DNA from: Paludibacteraceae bacterium
Lineage (GTDB): Bacteria; Bacteroidota; Bacteroidia; Bacteroidales; Paludibacteraceae
Length of the DNA: 49,651 bases
Assembly: GCA_017430235.1 (NCBI GenBank)
Contig: JAFRNH010000026.1
Location: 1-49,651 of the forward strand
Reading direction: 5' to 3'
The translations under genes were made by a program, and so were the position numbers. Below, piece after piece: positions 44,301-49,651 of this stretch. The notes under the pieces are model-generated. The model was given only the letters and a program-made list of their open reading frames with translations. It was not told the DNA's origin and did no database searches. Position 1 is the first letter of the stretch. Each line of letters begins with the position of its first letter.

Positions 44301-45387
44301 CCACGTCGGATACTGAATTGTTTATCGAATTGACTTTCAATTCATTGGCGTCAATTTTTTCATTTAAAACGCCTTTAAAATAAAGGATATTCGACCCATC
44401 GCCTCCAGCATAATCAAATGTACCTACATTTGTTTCTATTTTTGAGGATGATGAAATATTAACAATCTCATTAAATTTTAATGCAATAGTTAAAATATCT
44501 CCACGAGTATATCCACGTTCGCTATTACATGAGACTCCCAAAAGTTTTGGCGCATCAGTATCATATACTCTAAAGTATCCAGTAAGATTAGAGACTATAA
44601 TTTCATCATCGCTGTCACCTTCAGCATCCCACCATGTGTATAGCAGATCTCCTCCTTTTCTAGGGTCTAATACTTGTCTTTCCCATACACCAAAGGAACG
44701 GGTATACCATGTTTCTGAAGAGCCCCAATCATCATACCTATTATCTATTACCCAAGCGTCATTAATAATGTGAGCTTTTATCATATAATAACCATGATAA
44801 AGTCGATACGTGTTAAATGAAAACCAAGTATCAATTTTCCATCCTTCTGGTTGAGCAATCATATATTCTTGCTCTGCAGGTGTGAATATATCCCAAAAGT
44901 AAACAAAATATTGTTTGACGGATTTATCATTCCATGCAAATTGGTTTGACATTAATTTTGAACGCCAATTTGAATTATAAGAAAACCCTTTTTTGGTTTT
45001 GTATACTGCTTCTGCATAATGATTCTCACTAAAATCATTCCAAGCAACGAAACCATATTTACGATCCACGTTACTAAACGCATCTATGCCTGAAGGATTA
45101 TCTATTGTTTTTACTTCAACACTTTGTGTGGTTACTCCTTTGTCGAAATACAATCTTCCAGATTGATGCTCAAAGTGTATTCCACCAATTGCTGAACCAT
45201 CCATGGTTCGATAATTCACAACAGTTGCCGCCGATGCGTCCGCTCGTTCGACGGTAAACTTATTTCCATTAACCGTGACGGATTTAATCACGTCACTCTG
45301 CGCTGCCCAACATAATGAGCTTATGCTCAGGAATATGGCCATAAGCCACCCTCGCATTCGCGCTTTCTGAAAAAATACTTTTCTCAT
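35353..45387 (-). CDS. Giant T9SS-secreted multidomain surface protein
   Basis: A 3344-residue protein, the largest gene here. The signal peptide ends near LCWAA (about residues 24-29). A Calx-beta-like segment (about 50-95) is followed by fibronectin-III-like repeats (about 390-705), carboxypeptidase-regulatory-like beta-sandwiches (about 705-745 and 1035-1110), and three LamG-like jelly-roll domains (about 760-935, 2280-2445 and 2485-2650), each with its WxMDEG, WKFNEGHG or YYPFERDT end motif. A BACON-like domain (PSWLTASKNSGSL, about 2790) and the type A sorting domain (last ~75 residues, DISGRIMMGG... ending KRFTKK) complete it. LamG and BACON-like parts suggest binding to glycans or host matrix. 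A single-gene unit with its own promoter and terminator. Confidence 0.88.
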   Translation of the reverse strand: MRKVFFQKARMRGWLMAIFLSISSLCWAAQSDVIKSVTVNGNKFTVERADASAATVVNYRTMDGSAIGGIHFEHQSGRLYFDKGVTTQSVEVKTIDNPSGIDAFSNVDRKYGFVAWNDFSENHYAEAVYKTKKGFSYNSNWRSKLMSNQFAWNDKSVKQYFVYFWDIFTPAEQEYMIAQPEGWKIDTWFSFNTYRLYHGYYMIKAHIINDAWVIDNRYDDWGSSETWYTRSFGVWERQVLDPRKGGDLLYTWWDAEGDSDDEIIVSNLTGYFRVYDTDAPKLLGVSCNSERGYTRGDILTIALKFNEIVNISSSSKIETNVGTFDYAGGDGSNILYFKGVLNEKIDANELKVNSINNSVSDVAGNRCNLNSIEDNIKDSNFKYKYSNAMNLSCTPNPWKKAFKLTWDEDVLNNASGSYNVYRYVTEDGIGTQADCKLVIQGAKSGDFDSDESLLYDVNYTYWVEFIPSNWTDDNKLIGRHAVSQSKENVLTRDFSITANISPNDDYIQIDWDITPFMDKESHSFQIYRGTDEKDSANFSSILTSPISVTDNSVTHYSYQDKSIESGCATYFYYVKTSYLFSDDLTKGRQFCSNMVSGNLTSSSQVTSVEASKGMYQGVVKLSWSAIQVGTQSTNYNVYRRELGTSGDWVKIYNVSGTETSYAYDDNSALPGKYYEYKVSSSYYCPEDSAETQPLSKYAEGFCRATGVLSGRVTYGTGTAVEGVKVVAIKNVDEGGKDQFYALRADGNGIQLPLTEEKGKSYFEGKPWTIQMYVRPEDSIKGRNGDVVEKSVLIDSKNNFGLYLTPASKTKYTVGVMYATGDSMKYVETSVKIPVNKYSHLTFSYDGNGNFQVRSTDAVEKITKSSVKAESITYKADSCLLFGAASNDKDIFRGYLDEVRIFSGKELTDAEIKKNFNHTLSGNEENLVLYWPMDEGINNQSTLYDYSKTAGACNNNHGTIVKGDFVSSNNIPTENQLSIFGYTDNKGNYTINGIPFSGEGTTYMITPSYGVHKFTPEDATRFISPTSLVYSGVNFEDVSSFPVKGSVTYYNTSYPVEGANIYVDGTICSKDGELITTDANGEFIISVPIGDHHIQVKKQENGLTHVFANNGRFPSNSLKEYTFESELSGLTFYDSTFVTLTGRVAGGVPESKKPHGLGTGQATIGKATITLTAGDNVQFNLDKTKIRTFGNPSEYVNSTVTTGKYDDGEKAKVITIHTDSATGEFAVSLPPVDFKVKSVKVDNNPTIQFSTENIESILLGTGSLHTTTDSLAIAEGDTATFEYLYALDLIHRSNPVLEFTSNNNNINAFGDEKYVYKDDATLALDTIPLYSVDSIGNVSYTFGYPLFTQGCKYKHQIYLYEPYYNYDSTTVRKTEIPLTNADIKISNNLGAIAVAIENGTDENGNDVKDGDVVESGNMALLTDSLGKVDYSFQATYPNIVEPYTLGMNINFVYNDESYEWSENGKFAGIVTGGLQTGSNFITAGPDKVLFVLRDPPGSGSSAYLEKGQTITTSSKVTTEYNSEYSLKSVLKFGLETRTAVGIGVAIISDAESKFDVNVGTEISYDATHEQSNTYKITATEKISTSSESDYVGEDGDLFIGSSTNIIMGKTRKVAPVKDVDGNYSIDMFEAVSLGDELTTQFKYTQNYIENVLIPNLTTVRNSFLRKVSATEYSMDYPNNTDETIYITKLNEDNEQYGTKGTYYCIPSIKNKDNHTDTVGYFNSQINTWKMQLAYNEIAKVYAIESHSDYNEEEYNKAVRKIEEAKSLENTLYLLFNPDKPEYVKLDSTFWFKYQDGVKYSEYGDNKIMIDAIFDKLLISREEYEKYLLAKPNEMGITLFYNNGWKVKNVSFDAGTEVEESIERCGSTSTTDATSTKGLAVVGLATGFTFSGFGFSIEAETKQGGTEGFEESSETENCTSIGYTLADDGVNDALSVDVFQAPDGFGPIFYTRAGQTSCPYEDEKKTKYYEKDKHTLATKTMQIEYPRITVAENNLKAQKQINIPSGSAANFTLNLDNLSETSENIWYTMRVLDETNPNGAALSIDGVPFATARQILVNAMETTHKNLQIKQSRMDIMKYDSIAVVLSSNCQEDIADTIYLSVEFIPSCSPLTLQIDDRTMNIETHDTLQLVIKDFEKDYLNFTEIRLQYKGERDNNWNLAKKFMVEDLDGARQVISYPMSSNLFNDQTYQFRAISVCAKGASDIITNESETIELIKDMARPQVLGNPNPSDGILEAGDEISVTYNEDIRNSLLSKNDNFIIEAVLNDAEVDHNVALKMDSTSKFAAATEAKIGLAKKSFTIDMWVNLSSGGTLLKHNSKDENFTVSVGSTGKLTVNVNGTKATSSETIPFNKWCFLTLSYDVKSDSAASISALVAYDAEDVKLLADKKLPVYGATGTLSLGKNIRGAISEVALWGTKRTNDESQSQMHFAKSASTENLIGYWKFNEGHGTVAKDAARSRNMALAADSWYLNNKNIAAKLTGENHLSLDITRSTALSSDDYMMEMWFRGKSQKNATLWSANTKVALKFNANGYLTLLTDSVENQLSTANYLDGAWHHVAMNVLRNGTTTIYVDGAIVKQLSSTKVPALQASELTIGAQRYSPSYAVFDYKDYFKGDVDEVRYWLATFNAKAIDQNRYIRLKGDEAGLEAYYPFERDTLDAGITIYEFSLKDMSLNAVGKAKGSVTEAATAPALQPKPNMTKVNYSFVASERTVAITLNENPSRLEGTTVNFTVKNVRDENNNFSLPVTWSAYVNQNRLIWGDDAISLEKNTEDEASFNVSVVNQGATTESWSISNLPSWLTASKNSGSLSALKSETIEFQISNAVPTGSYEETIYLVGNEGINVPFTLNLKVNAGKPNWNVDPSQFENSMSVIAQLKLDDNYSTDTEDLVAAFINGTCVGVASPKYYSRYDAYFVSLDIYGNSTDANKKVVFKAWDASTGVTYPTLSTSSNIKFSSNKLYGSMAEPIILSSNKLQEQNLDLKKGWNWISLNVKPSNDSINAVFGDIANKTNVLKSKTNFSQSNGDEFSGALKTVKIGSMYKVQMNTATDYQVAGDAIDASKETVTIKSGWNWIGFNSTAIMSLNEAFADLNPVDGDMVKGQSGFAYYEGYEWVGTLNALTPGKGYMFKSVASEKRTFKYPAKSSSLRSLISKNTTTETVYKTVNETAYSGNMTIVAVVKDGHDVLNDVQIGIFDAKGKCRAAAATDENSLAFLTVMGGESADALTIKVIYNGFEYVLDQDLVYADDATLGTLSNPYIIQLNPVDANSDVLNGSISVYPTLVETSLNVKAESLNVTSYSISDISGRIMMGGEVSSSEFTINVSALTQGAYILVMETENGTVIKRFTKK

Positions 45388-45510
45388 AAAAAATTAATTA
45401 AAATAAAAACTATATTTAGTTCGAAATAACTAATTCTAGTGTAATAATCTTGTCATTTGAAAACGGTTCCAAATAGTCGTTTGTTTTCTTTTTACACAGA
45501 AATCACCTCT

Positions 45511-45518
45511 CAAAGGTA
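45511..45518 (-). promoter_or_regulatory. -7 box of the giant T9SS gene
   Basis: The minus strand reads TACCTTTG, matching TAnnTTTG, about 124 bases upstream of the ATG. The leader would be long. No -33 box identified. Confidence 0.45.
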
Positions 45519-45635
45519 AAAATTGTTTTTAATATAAGAAAAAAAATATTTTAACAAATTTTTATGTTTCGTTTTTAATTGATAAATATTATTTAATGCA
45601 AATTAAATTGATGTTCAGTCAAGCACAAAAGTGTC

Positions 45636-45658
45636 TCCTATAAATTCACTGTTTAAAC
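45636..45658 (+). repeat. Fullest copy of the dispersed intergenic motif
   Basis: TCCTATAAATTCACT followed by GTTTAAAC, the most complete of the copies and the basis of the consensus used here. Confidence 0.5.
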
Positions 45659-45714
45659 AATCTATGGATGCAATTTTGTTGTTTATCAGATAGATTTGTG
45701 TAGTACAATAAAAA

Positions 45715-45743
45715 AAGGCGTACCAGAAATTCTGATACGCCTT
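45715..45743 (-). terminator. Terminator of the NfeD-flotillin operon
   Basis: Arms AAGGCGTACCAGA and TCTGATACGCCTT (one mismatch) form a hairpin followed on the minus strand by a T-run. It is 23 bases past the flotillin stop. Confidence 0.83.
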
Positions 45744-45765
45744 CAGGATGATTATTCGCTAATCA

Positions 45766-47169
45766 TCATTTTTTCTTATTATCTTTTTCTTTTACTTCTT
45801 CAGCCGTTGTTTCTGTAACAGTTGGCTCTTCTTTTTTCTTTGCCAAGTACTCTGGAAGACTCATTCCTGCTTGGTCGAACAATTCTGACAATGGGGGAAC
45901 GCTCTTCATTAGTCCTGACAAAAAGTTGGCTGTGCTTGTCTTGCCATCTCCAGTTCCGCCACCATTATCCCAAACAGTAACCTTATCGATTTGGATTCCC
46001 TTGATGGCATCAACTTGTGTCTTCACTAATTCAGGGAGTTTCTCAAGCAACAATAATGTGTAGGCTTTTGTGGCATCTCCACCAGCTGCTTGTATCATTC
46101 GGTCGTAACCATCAGCTTGCTTTGTAAGGATTTCGTACAAACCTTTTGCTTCTGCCTCCATCTTTGCATATATTGCGTCGGCCTCTCCTTTTGCATTTAC
46201 TCTCTTCTGCTCTGCCTCTGCCTCTGCTGCGATGACCAAACGTTTCTTTTCAATCTCTTGTGCGACGATGACGTTGGCGGTCTGTGTTGAACGCTCACGG
46301 TCGGCACGTGCCTCCTCTGCTTTCTGCTCGGCTGCATAAGCCTCCTCCAACGCTTTTGCTTGTGCTACTTTTTCTGCTGCAGTTGCTTTACGTTGTGCCT
46401 CTGCCTCTGCTTCACGACGCTCTGCATCGGATTGTGCAATGTTTACCTTAGCCTCATTTTCACCTCTCACTGCAGCTGCATTTGCCTCTGCCGTACGGAT
46501 ACGTGTCTCACGAACTGCATCTGCCTTACCAATCTCTCCGATCTTCTCTTGTTCTGCCACACGAACCTTAGCTTCGTTGATGGCCTTAGCGGCAGCCTCT
46601 TGTCCTAATGCCTCGATATATCCACTCTCATCCTTAATATCGGTTACGTTTACGTTGATCAATTTCAAACCGATTTTCTTCAACTCCACTTCCACATTGG
46701 CGGTGATGGCCTCAAGGAACTTATCACGGTCTGAGTTCAACTCCTCAATACTCATTGTAGCGATCACCAAACGCAATTGTCCGAAAAGGATATCTCTTGC
46801 TAGTTCCTGGATCTGCTGTGCGCTTTGTCCGAGCAAACGCTCTGCTGCTGCAAGCATTGTTTCTGGCTCTGTACTGATACCCACTGTAAATCGACATGGC
46901 ACGTCCACACGAATATTCTGTCGAGAAAGTGCATTTGTCAAATTGGCATCAATACCAATTGGAGTCAAGGATAGGTAAGCGTAGTCTTGGATGATTGGCC
47001 ATACGAACGTACCACCACCGTGTACACATTTTGCACTCTTGTTTCCTCCGGATGTTCCATATACTACCAAGATTTTATCCGATGGACACCGGCGATAACG
47101 ATTAATCAAAGCGGCTACTAAACCGATTAGAACCGCAACTCCAATGAAAATTAAAAATGTAGGTTGCAT
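45766..47169 (-). CDS. Flotillin-like SPFH-domain membrane protein
   Basis: A 467-residue flotillin/YqiK-type protein. One N-terminal membrane helix (about 4-23) is followed by an SPFH domain (about 30-200, with CPSDKILVVYG and RQNIRVDVPCRFTVGIS) and a long alanine- and glutamate-rich coiled coil with many EA repeats (about 200-350). A C-terminal charged tail ends in KKK. Flotillins oligomerise at the membrane and organise functional microdomains. It is cotranscribed with the NfeD-like gene upstream, matching the yuaF-floT arrangement of Bacillus and similar pairs in Bacteroidota. Confidence 0.9.
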   Translation of the reverse strand: MQPTFLIFIGVAVLIGLVAALINRYRRCPSDKILVVYGTSGGNKSAKCVHGGGTFVWPIIQDYAYLSLTPIGIDANLTNALSRQNIRVDVPCRFTVGISTEPETMLAAAERLLGQSAQQIQELARDILFGQLRLVIATMSIEELNSDRDKFLEAITANVEVELKKIGLKLINVNVTDIKDESGYIEALGQEAAAKAINEAKVRVAEQEKIGEIGKADAVRETRIRTAEANAAAVRGENEAKVNIAQSDAERREAEAEAQRKATAAEKVAQAKALEEAYAAEQKAEEARADRERSTQTANVIVAQEIEKKRLVIAAEAEAEQKRVNAKGEADAIYAKMEAEAKGLYEILTKQADGYDRMIQAAGGDATKAYTLLLLEKLPELVKTQVDAIKGIQIDKVTVWDNGGGTGDGKTSTANFLSGLMKSVPPLSELFDQAGMSLPEYLAKKKEEPTVTETTAEEVKEKDNKKK

Positions 47170-47197
47170 AAATTAATTTTTTATTATATGAATTTTA

Positions 47198-47779
47198 TTA
47201 AACTTTTTCTACTCGAAGAATTTTGTTATTCAATATTTCCACTACTGTTACTTTTGATCCACTTGGAATCATCTCTCCATCTGTCAGAGCATCTAATTCC
47301 TGAACGGAACCGTTGAAACTGATTTGTACCTTTCCTGTTCCAGCTCTGTTGGCAGGGATCCTTAAATAGACGTCGCAAGTTTTTCCTATTGCGGTGTTGA
47401 TATCAAAGGCTCCATTCGATTCAAGTTTCATCATCTTTTTGAAGACGTATATGAATATGGCAACAAAAGCTAATCCGAATATAATAGAGACGAGTCCAAG
47501 GATGAAGCCATTGGATATTCTATTGTAGAAACAGACGCCCGACCATCCTAAACCTAACAAGAAGTTGATGGCGTTTCGCATGGATAACAAATCGGAAAAT
47601 CCGCTCGAATCCATGCCATCCCCACCGCCTACATCAAGGTCTGTCTCGAAATCCCCAATGCCAATTAGCGATACGATGGTTTGTATCAGAAATACGATGG
47701 ATGATACTATTGCTATTGCCCAATATATTTTAATTCCCGGTTCTAAGTTGCAGAACCAATCTAAAAATGTTCCTATCAT
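47198..47779 (-). CDS. NfeD-like membrane protein with OB-fold domain
   Basis: A 193-residue protein with three hydrophobic segments: about 18-40, 67-85 and 90-110. A soluble C-terminal OB-fold domain (about 120-190, IGKTCDVYLRIPANRAGTGK and GSKVTVVEILNNKILRVEKV) resembles the C-terminal domain of NfeD/YuaF proteins. Short NfeD proteins without the protease domain accompany flotillins and are thought to modulate them. It is the first gene of the operon, 28 bases upstream of flotillin. Unusually for this window, it has a strong Shine-Dalgarno sequence. Confidence 0.82.
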   Translation of the reverse strand: MIGTFLDWFCNLEPGIKIYWAIAIVSSIVFLIQTIVSLIGIGDFETDLDVGGGDGMDSSGFSDLLSMRNAINFLLGLGWSGVCFYNRISNGFILGLVSIIFGLAFVAIFIYVFKKMMKLESNGAFDINTAIGKTCDVYLRIPANRAGTGKVQISFNGSVQELDALTDGEMIPSGSKVTVVEILNNKILRVEKV

Positions 47780-47786
47780 GACTGTA

Positions 47787-47793
47787 CCCTCCT
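47787..47793 (-). promoter_or_regulatory. Strong Shine-Dalgarno of the NfeD-like gene
   Basis: The minus strand reads AGGAGGG seven bases before the ATG. Such sites are rare in Bacteroidota and absent from nearly all other genes in the window, so it supports this start and efficient initiation. Confidence 0.7.
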
Positions 47794-47894
47794 AGAATAA
47801 ATTGTTTTTGTAAATGTAAAAATTTATTTTTGATTCCCCAATTTTTTTCGACCAATAGCTTTTTTTTCATGTGAAATTCTCCAAATAATTGGAT

Positions 47895-47909
47895 GGTGAA
47901 TTTATAGGA
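47895..47909 (-). repeat. Inverted copy of the dispersed intergenic motif
   Basis: The minus strand reads TCCTATAAATTCACC, between the NfeD-like promoter region and the malate dehydrogenase terminator. Confidence 0.45.
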
Positions 47910-47937
47910 CTTGCCTCAAATAATCTGTATAGGAATA

Positions 47938-47968
47938 AAAAAAGCGAGCCTCTAAGGACTCGCTTTTG
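47938..47968 (-). terminator. Terminator of malate dehydrogenase
   Basis: Arms AAAAGCGAG and CTCGCTTTT around a 10-base interior, with A/T runs on both sides, about 20 bases past the stop of mdh. Confidence 0.75.
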
Positions 47969-47987
47969 ATTTGTATCGAAACCGTGA

Positions 47988-48980
47988 TTATAGGTTAGCG
48001 TTGTATTTCTTCCAGTCAGCAACTGCAGGGAGAACGCCCATACCGATTACTTCATCACGCATCTTGCAAAGGTGCTCGTAAGAAGCGTCAAGAGCTTTCT
48101 TCTCGTCAGCTGAAAGGTTAGCCTCAGTGTAAGAAACACCGTTCTCGTCGATAGTTGACTTCATAGCCATACATACGTTCTTGTAACCGTACATACCGTC
48201 TTTTACGAAGCAACCAGCAGGCAAAGTGAACTTCTTACCACCCATAGCAGCCTCGATCATTTCGATAGCAACGTATGCAGGGCTCAAGTTAGAAGAGCGA
48301 CCACGAAGAGCGATGATGTTAGAACCACCTTGGATAGTCTTTTGTTTGATCTCCTCGAACTTGTCAGCAGGGATGTTATATTTAGAAAGAGGTTTACCCA
48401 TAACCATAACGTCAGAAGTAACAGGAACCACCTTTTCTCCGTGACCACCAAGAGTAGCGCAACCGCTAACTGCGTATTGAGGGATACCGAAGTATTTAGC
48501 CAACTCGCTTTGAAGACGAGTAGAATCCAAACCAGCCAAAGTAGTTACTTGGTTAGGTTTCAAACCAGATTTAACCAAAACTACCAAACCAGTTACGTCA
48601 GCAGGGTTGAAGATAACTACGATGTGCTCGCATTTAGGGCAATATTTCTTTACGTTGTCACCGAAGTCAGCAGCGATTTGTGCATTACCCTTCAAAAGGT
48701 CTTCACGAGTCATACCTTCCTTACGAGGAGCACCACCAGAAGAGATGATGAAAGAAGCGCCAGTCAAAGCCTCTTCAACGTTGTCAGTGAAAGTGAAGTT
48801 AACACCTTCGAAACCACAGTGACGCATTTCCTCATAAACACCTTCAAGACCCTTCAAGTATGGATCGTAAAGAGTGATGTTGTTTGTTAAACCTTTAACA
48901 GCTGCCAATTGAGCCATTGTAGAACCGATAGCACCTGCGGCACCAACGATAACTAATTTTTTGTTTGATAAGAAACTCAT
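47988..48980 (-). CDS. mdh: Malate dehydrogenase (NAD-dependent)
   Basis: A 330-residue lactate/malate dehydrogenase-fold enzyme interconverting malate and oxaloacetate. The dinucleotide loop is GAAGAIGS (13-20); substrate-binding arginines are in GGAPRKEGMTREDLL (R86, R92) and LDSTR (R155); the catalytic histidine is H180 in GGHGEKVVPV. An arginine at R86 followed by a methionine-containing active-site loop is typical of malate rather than lactate enzymes. Codon use is strongly biased (AAC, GTA/GTT, CGT/CGA repeats), suggesting high expression. A consensus -7 box precedes it and a terminator follows, so it is monocistronic. Confidence 0.94.
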   Translation of the reverse strand: MSFLSNKKLVIVGAAGAIGSTMAQLAAVKGLTNNITLYDPYLKGLEGVYEEMRHCGFEGVNFTFTDNVEEALTGASFIISSGGAPRKEGMTREDLLKGNAQIAADFGDNVKKYCPKCEHIVVIFNPADVTGLVVLVKSGLKPNQVTTLAGLDSTRLQSELAKYFGIPQYAVSGCATLGGHGEKVVPVTSDVMVMGKPLSKYNIPADKFEEIKQKTIQGGSNIIALRGRSSNLSPAYVAIEMIEAAMGGKKFTLPAGCFVKDGMYGYKNVCMAMKSTIDENGVSYTEANLSADEKKALDASYEHLCKMRDEVIGMGVLPAVADWKKYNANL

Positions 48981-49023
48981 ACGATTAAAATTTTATAAAA
49001 TTTTTGTCCTTATTTTAGAACCA

Positions 49024-49031
49024 CAAAGTTA
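49024..49031 (-). promoter_or_regulatory. -7 box of mdh
   Basis: The minus strand reads TAACTTTG, a full match to TAnnTTTG, 44 bases before the ATG. No good -33 box seen. Confidence 0.6.
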
Positions 49032-49097
49032 CAAATTTCTTCTGTCTTATCGAAAAAGAAATCAAACTTTTAGTGGGGGACTAAATTTTTGAACATT

Positions 49098-49651
49098 TTA
49101 TTCCTGACAAGCAGGCTCCATCACCATGTCGCACATCTCCTTCGTTGGCGGGAATGGCACGCAGGAACCAAGCCTGCGGATATCATCTCCAGAAAGGTGA
49201 TAGACTTGCAGAAACTGACCTGAATCGACCAATTGCGACCATGTTTTTCCCTCATATTCCTCTTTGGAAAGAATGAAGAGGGAGATGGTGTCGGCAACAC
49301 CTTCATGTAGAGACGTGGCTCGCCGCGTCTCTACATGAAGGTCGGTCACTGCCGTGAACAATGAGTCAAGACCATTGTCTATCACATAGAGACCAACCAA
49401 GCCAGTACCTCCGCAAAGATAGTGAATTTTTCGTTCTTTGCCCTCTGCGTCCACCTCACTTTCGAAGTCATCGCAATAATATTTTGTTCGTTGCAACTTG
49501 CCCCCCTTGTAGAGCTGCGTCATGCAACGGGTATGGTCGGGGCGGTATGTGATCTTATAGGTCAGGTCTCCCTCCACAATCTTGTCCACCATGCGATATG
49601 CGTCGGTGCTCACCGTACGCTTGCCATTAGGAGCATAGCTCTTATAGGTGA
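49098..49651 (-). CDS. C-terminal part of an RHS-like protein, chimeric, cut by window edge
   Basis: The frame is open to the window edge, so only the last ~184 codons are visible. Upstream residues (TYKSYAPNGKRTVSTDAYR, YLCGGTGLVGLYVIDNG, DSLFTAVTD) match the RHS/YD-repeat core of Bacteroidota, where GLDSLFYxYTDHLGS is usual. At the point where HLGS is expected the frame enters a palindromic element (encoding HVETRRATSLHEG) and then continues as an unrelated segment, DTISLFILSKEEYEGKTWSQ through CVPFPPTKEMCDMVMEP, which resembles the end of small Bacteroidota lipoproteins. The gene therefore appears to be a fusion across a REP-like element. Function of the product is doubtful. Confidence 0.6.
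   Translation of the reverse strand, partial: TYKSYAPNGKRTVSTDAYRMVDKIVEGDLTYKITYRPDHTRCMTQLYKGGKLQRTKYYCDDFESEVDAEGKERKIHYLCGGTGLVGLYVIDNGLDSLFTAVTDLHVETRRATSLHEGVADTISLFILSKEEYEGKTWSQLVDSGQFLQVYHLSGDDIRRLGSCVPFPPTKEMCDMVMEPACQE
49299..49342. repeat. Palindromic element inside a coding frame
   Basis: Arms ACCTTCATGTAGAGACG and CGTCTCTACATGAAGGT (17 bp, perfect) with a 10-base centre lie inside the RHS-like frame. The core GTAGAGACG...CGTCTCTAC is shared with the palindrome at 18231-18258. The reading frame stays open through the element. Confidence 0.82.

Larger units (their letters stand above)
45388..45765. other. Intergenic region between flotillin and the giant gene
   Basis: 378 bases holding the giant gene's -7 box (45511-45518), a full copy of the dispersed motif (45636-45658) and the flotillin terminator (45715-45743). 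No gene seen. Confidence 0.5.

Noticed and set aside
35620-44383. Numerous open frames opposite the giant T9SS gene
   Set aside because: They are shadows of the 3344-codon gene with no independent start signals or recognisable domains.

Overview
The window looks like a chromosomal segment of a Bacteroidales (Bacteroidota) bacterium that carries a type IX secretion system (T9SS). The evidence is: AT-rich DNA; -7 promoter boxes of the form TAnnTTTG, often with a TTG or TTTG about 20 bp upstream; very few Shine-Dalgarno sequences; three secreted proteins with T9SS type A C-terminal sorting domains; and typical Bacteroidales genes (DUF1846, M13 peptidase, a 1411-residue acyl-CoA dehydratase activase, DUF4298, DUF4143 ATPases). 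No species is claimed.

Layout. 1-2.5 kb: the first codons of DNA polymerase I (minus strand, cut by the window edge), divergent from a long-chain polyprenyl diphosphate synthase, then deoC and a MazG-like pyrophosphohydrolase. 3-7.2 kb: two tandem paralogous T9SS cargo proteins. 7.3-12.4 kb: small membrane proteins (possibly one frameshifted gene), a J-domain/HIRAN gene pair, a membrane protein with a truncated downstream paralogue, a zeta-like toxin gene coupled to an unannotated 54-codon partner, and a DUF4298 protein. 12.4-22.6 kb: an accessory island with three AAA ATPases of the DUF234/DUF4143 type, an antitoxin plus a nonsense-mutated YoeB-like toxin, a type II restriction-modification pair, a lipoprotein and gene remnants. 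22.6-25.5 kb: a zinc-ribbon peptide, an AlkZ-related protein, and a HEAT-like/CatA-like/flavodoxin-like operon. 25.5-30.7 kb: a compact minus-strand operon (DUF1846, lipoprotein metallopeptidase, M13 peptidase, GNAT). 30.9-35.1 kb: the activase. 35.4-45.4 kb: one 3344-residue T9SS surface protein. 45.8-49 kb: flotillin plus NfeD-like pair and malate dehydrogenase. 49.1 kb to the end: the chimeric end of an RHS-like gene with a palindromic element inside its reading frame.

Most interesting signal. Each of the three intact ATPase genes has its own family of short palindromes spaced with exact periodicity over or beside its promoter: 16-bp arms alternating in orientation every 32 bp (DUF234 ATPase, on both sides of the gene), 24-bp palindromes every 40 bp (three copies), and 16-bp palindromes every 33 bp (four copies). 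The DUF234 arrays recur twice more without an intact gene, attached to a 69-bp 5' fragment and a 46-bp 3' fragment of the same ATPase. These two remnants bracket the restriction-modification genes, and a 267-bp copy of the left flank is about 98% identical to the original. I infer an array-flanked ATPase cassette that duplicates and decays around defence genes. The periodicity and remnants are read directly from the sequence; autoregulation and mobility are inference.
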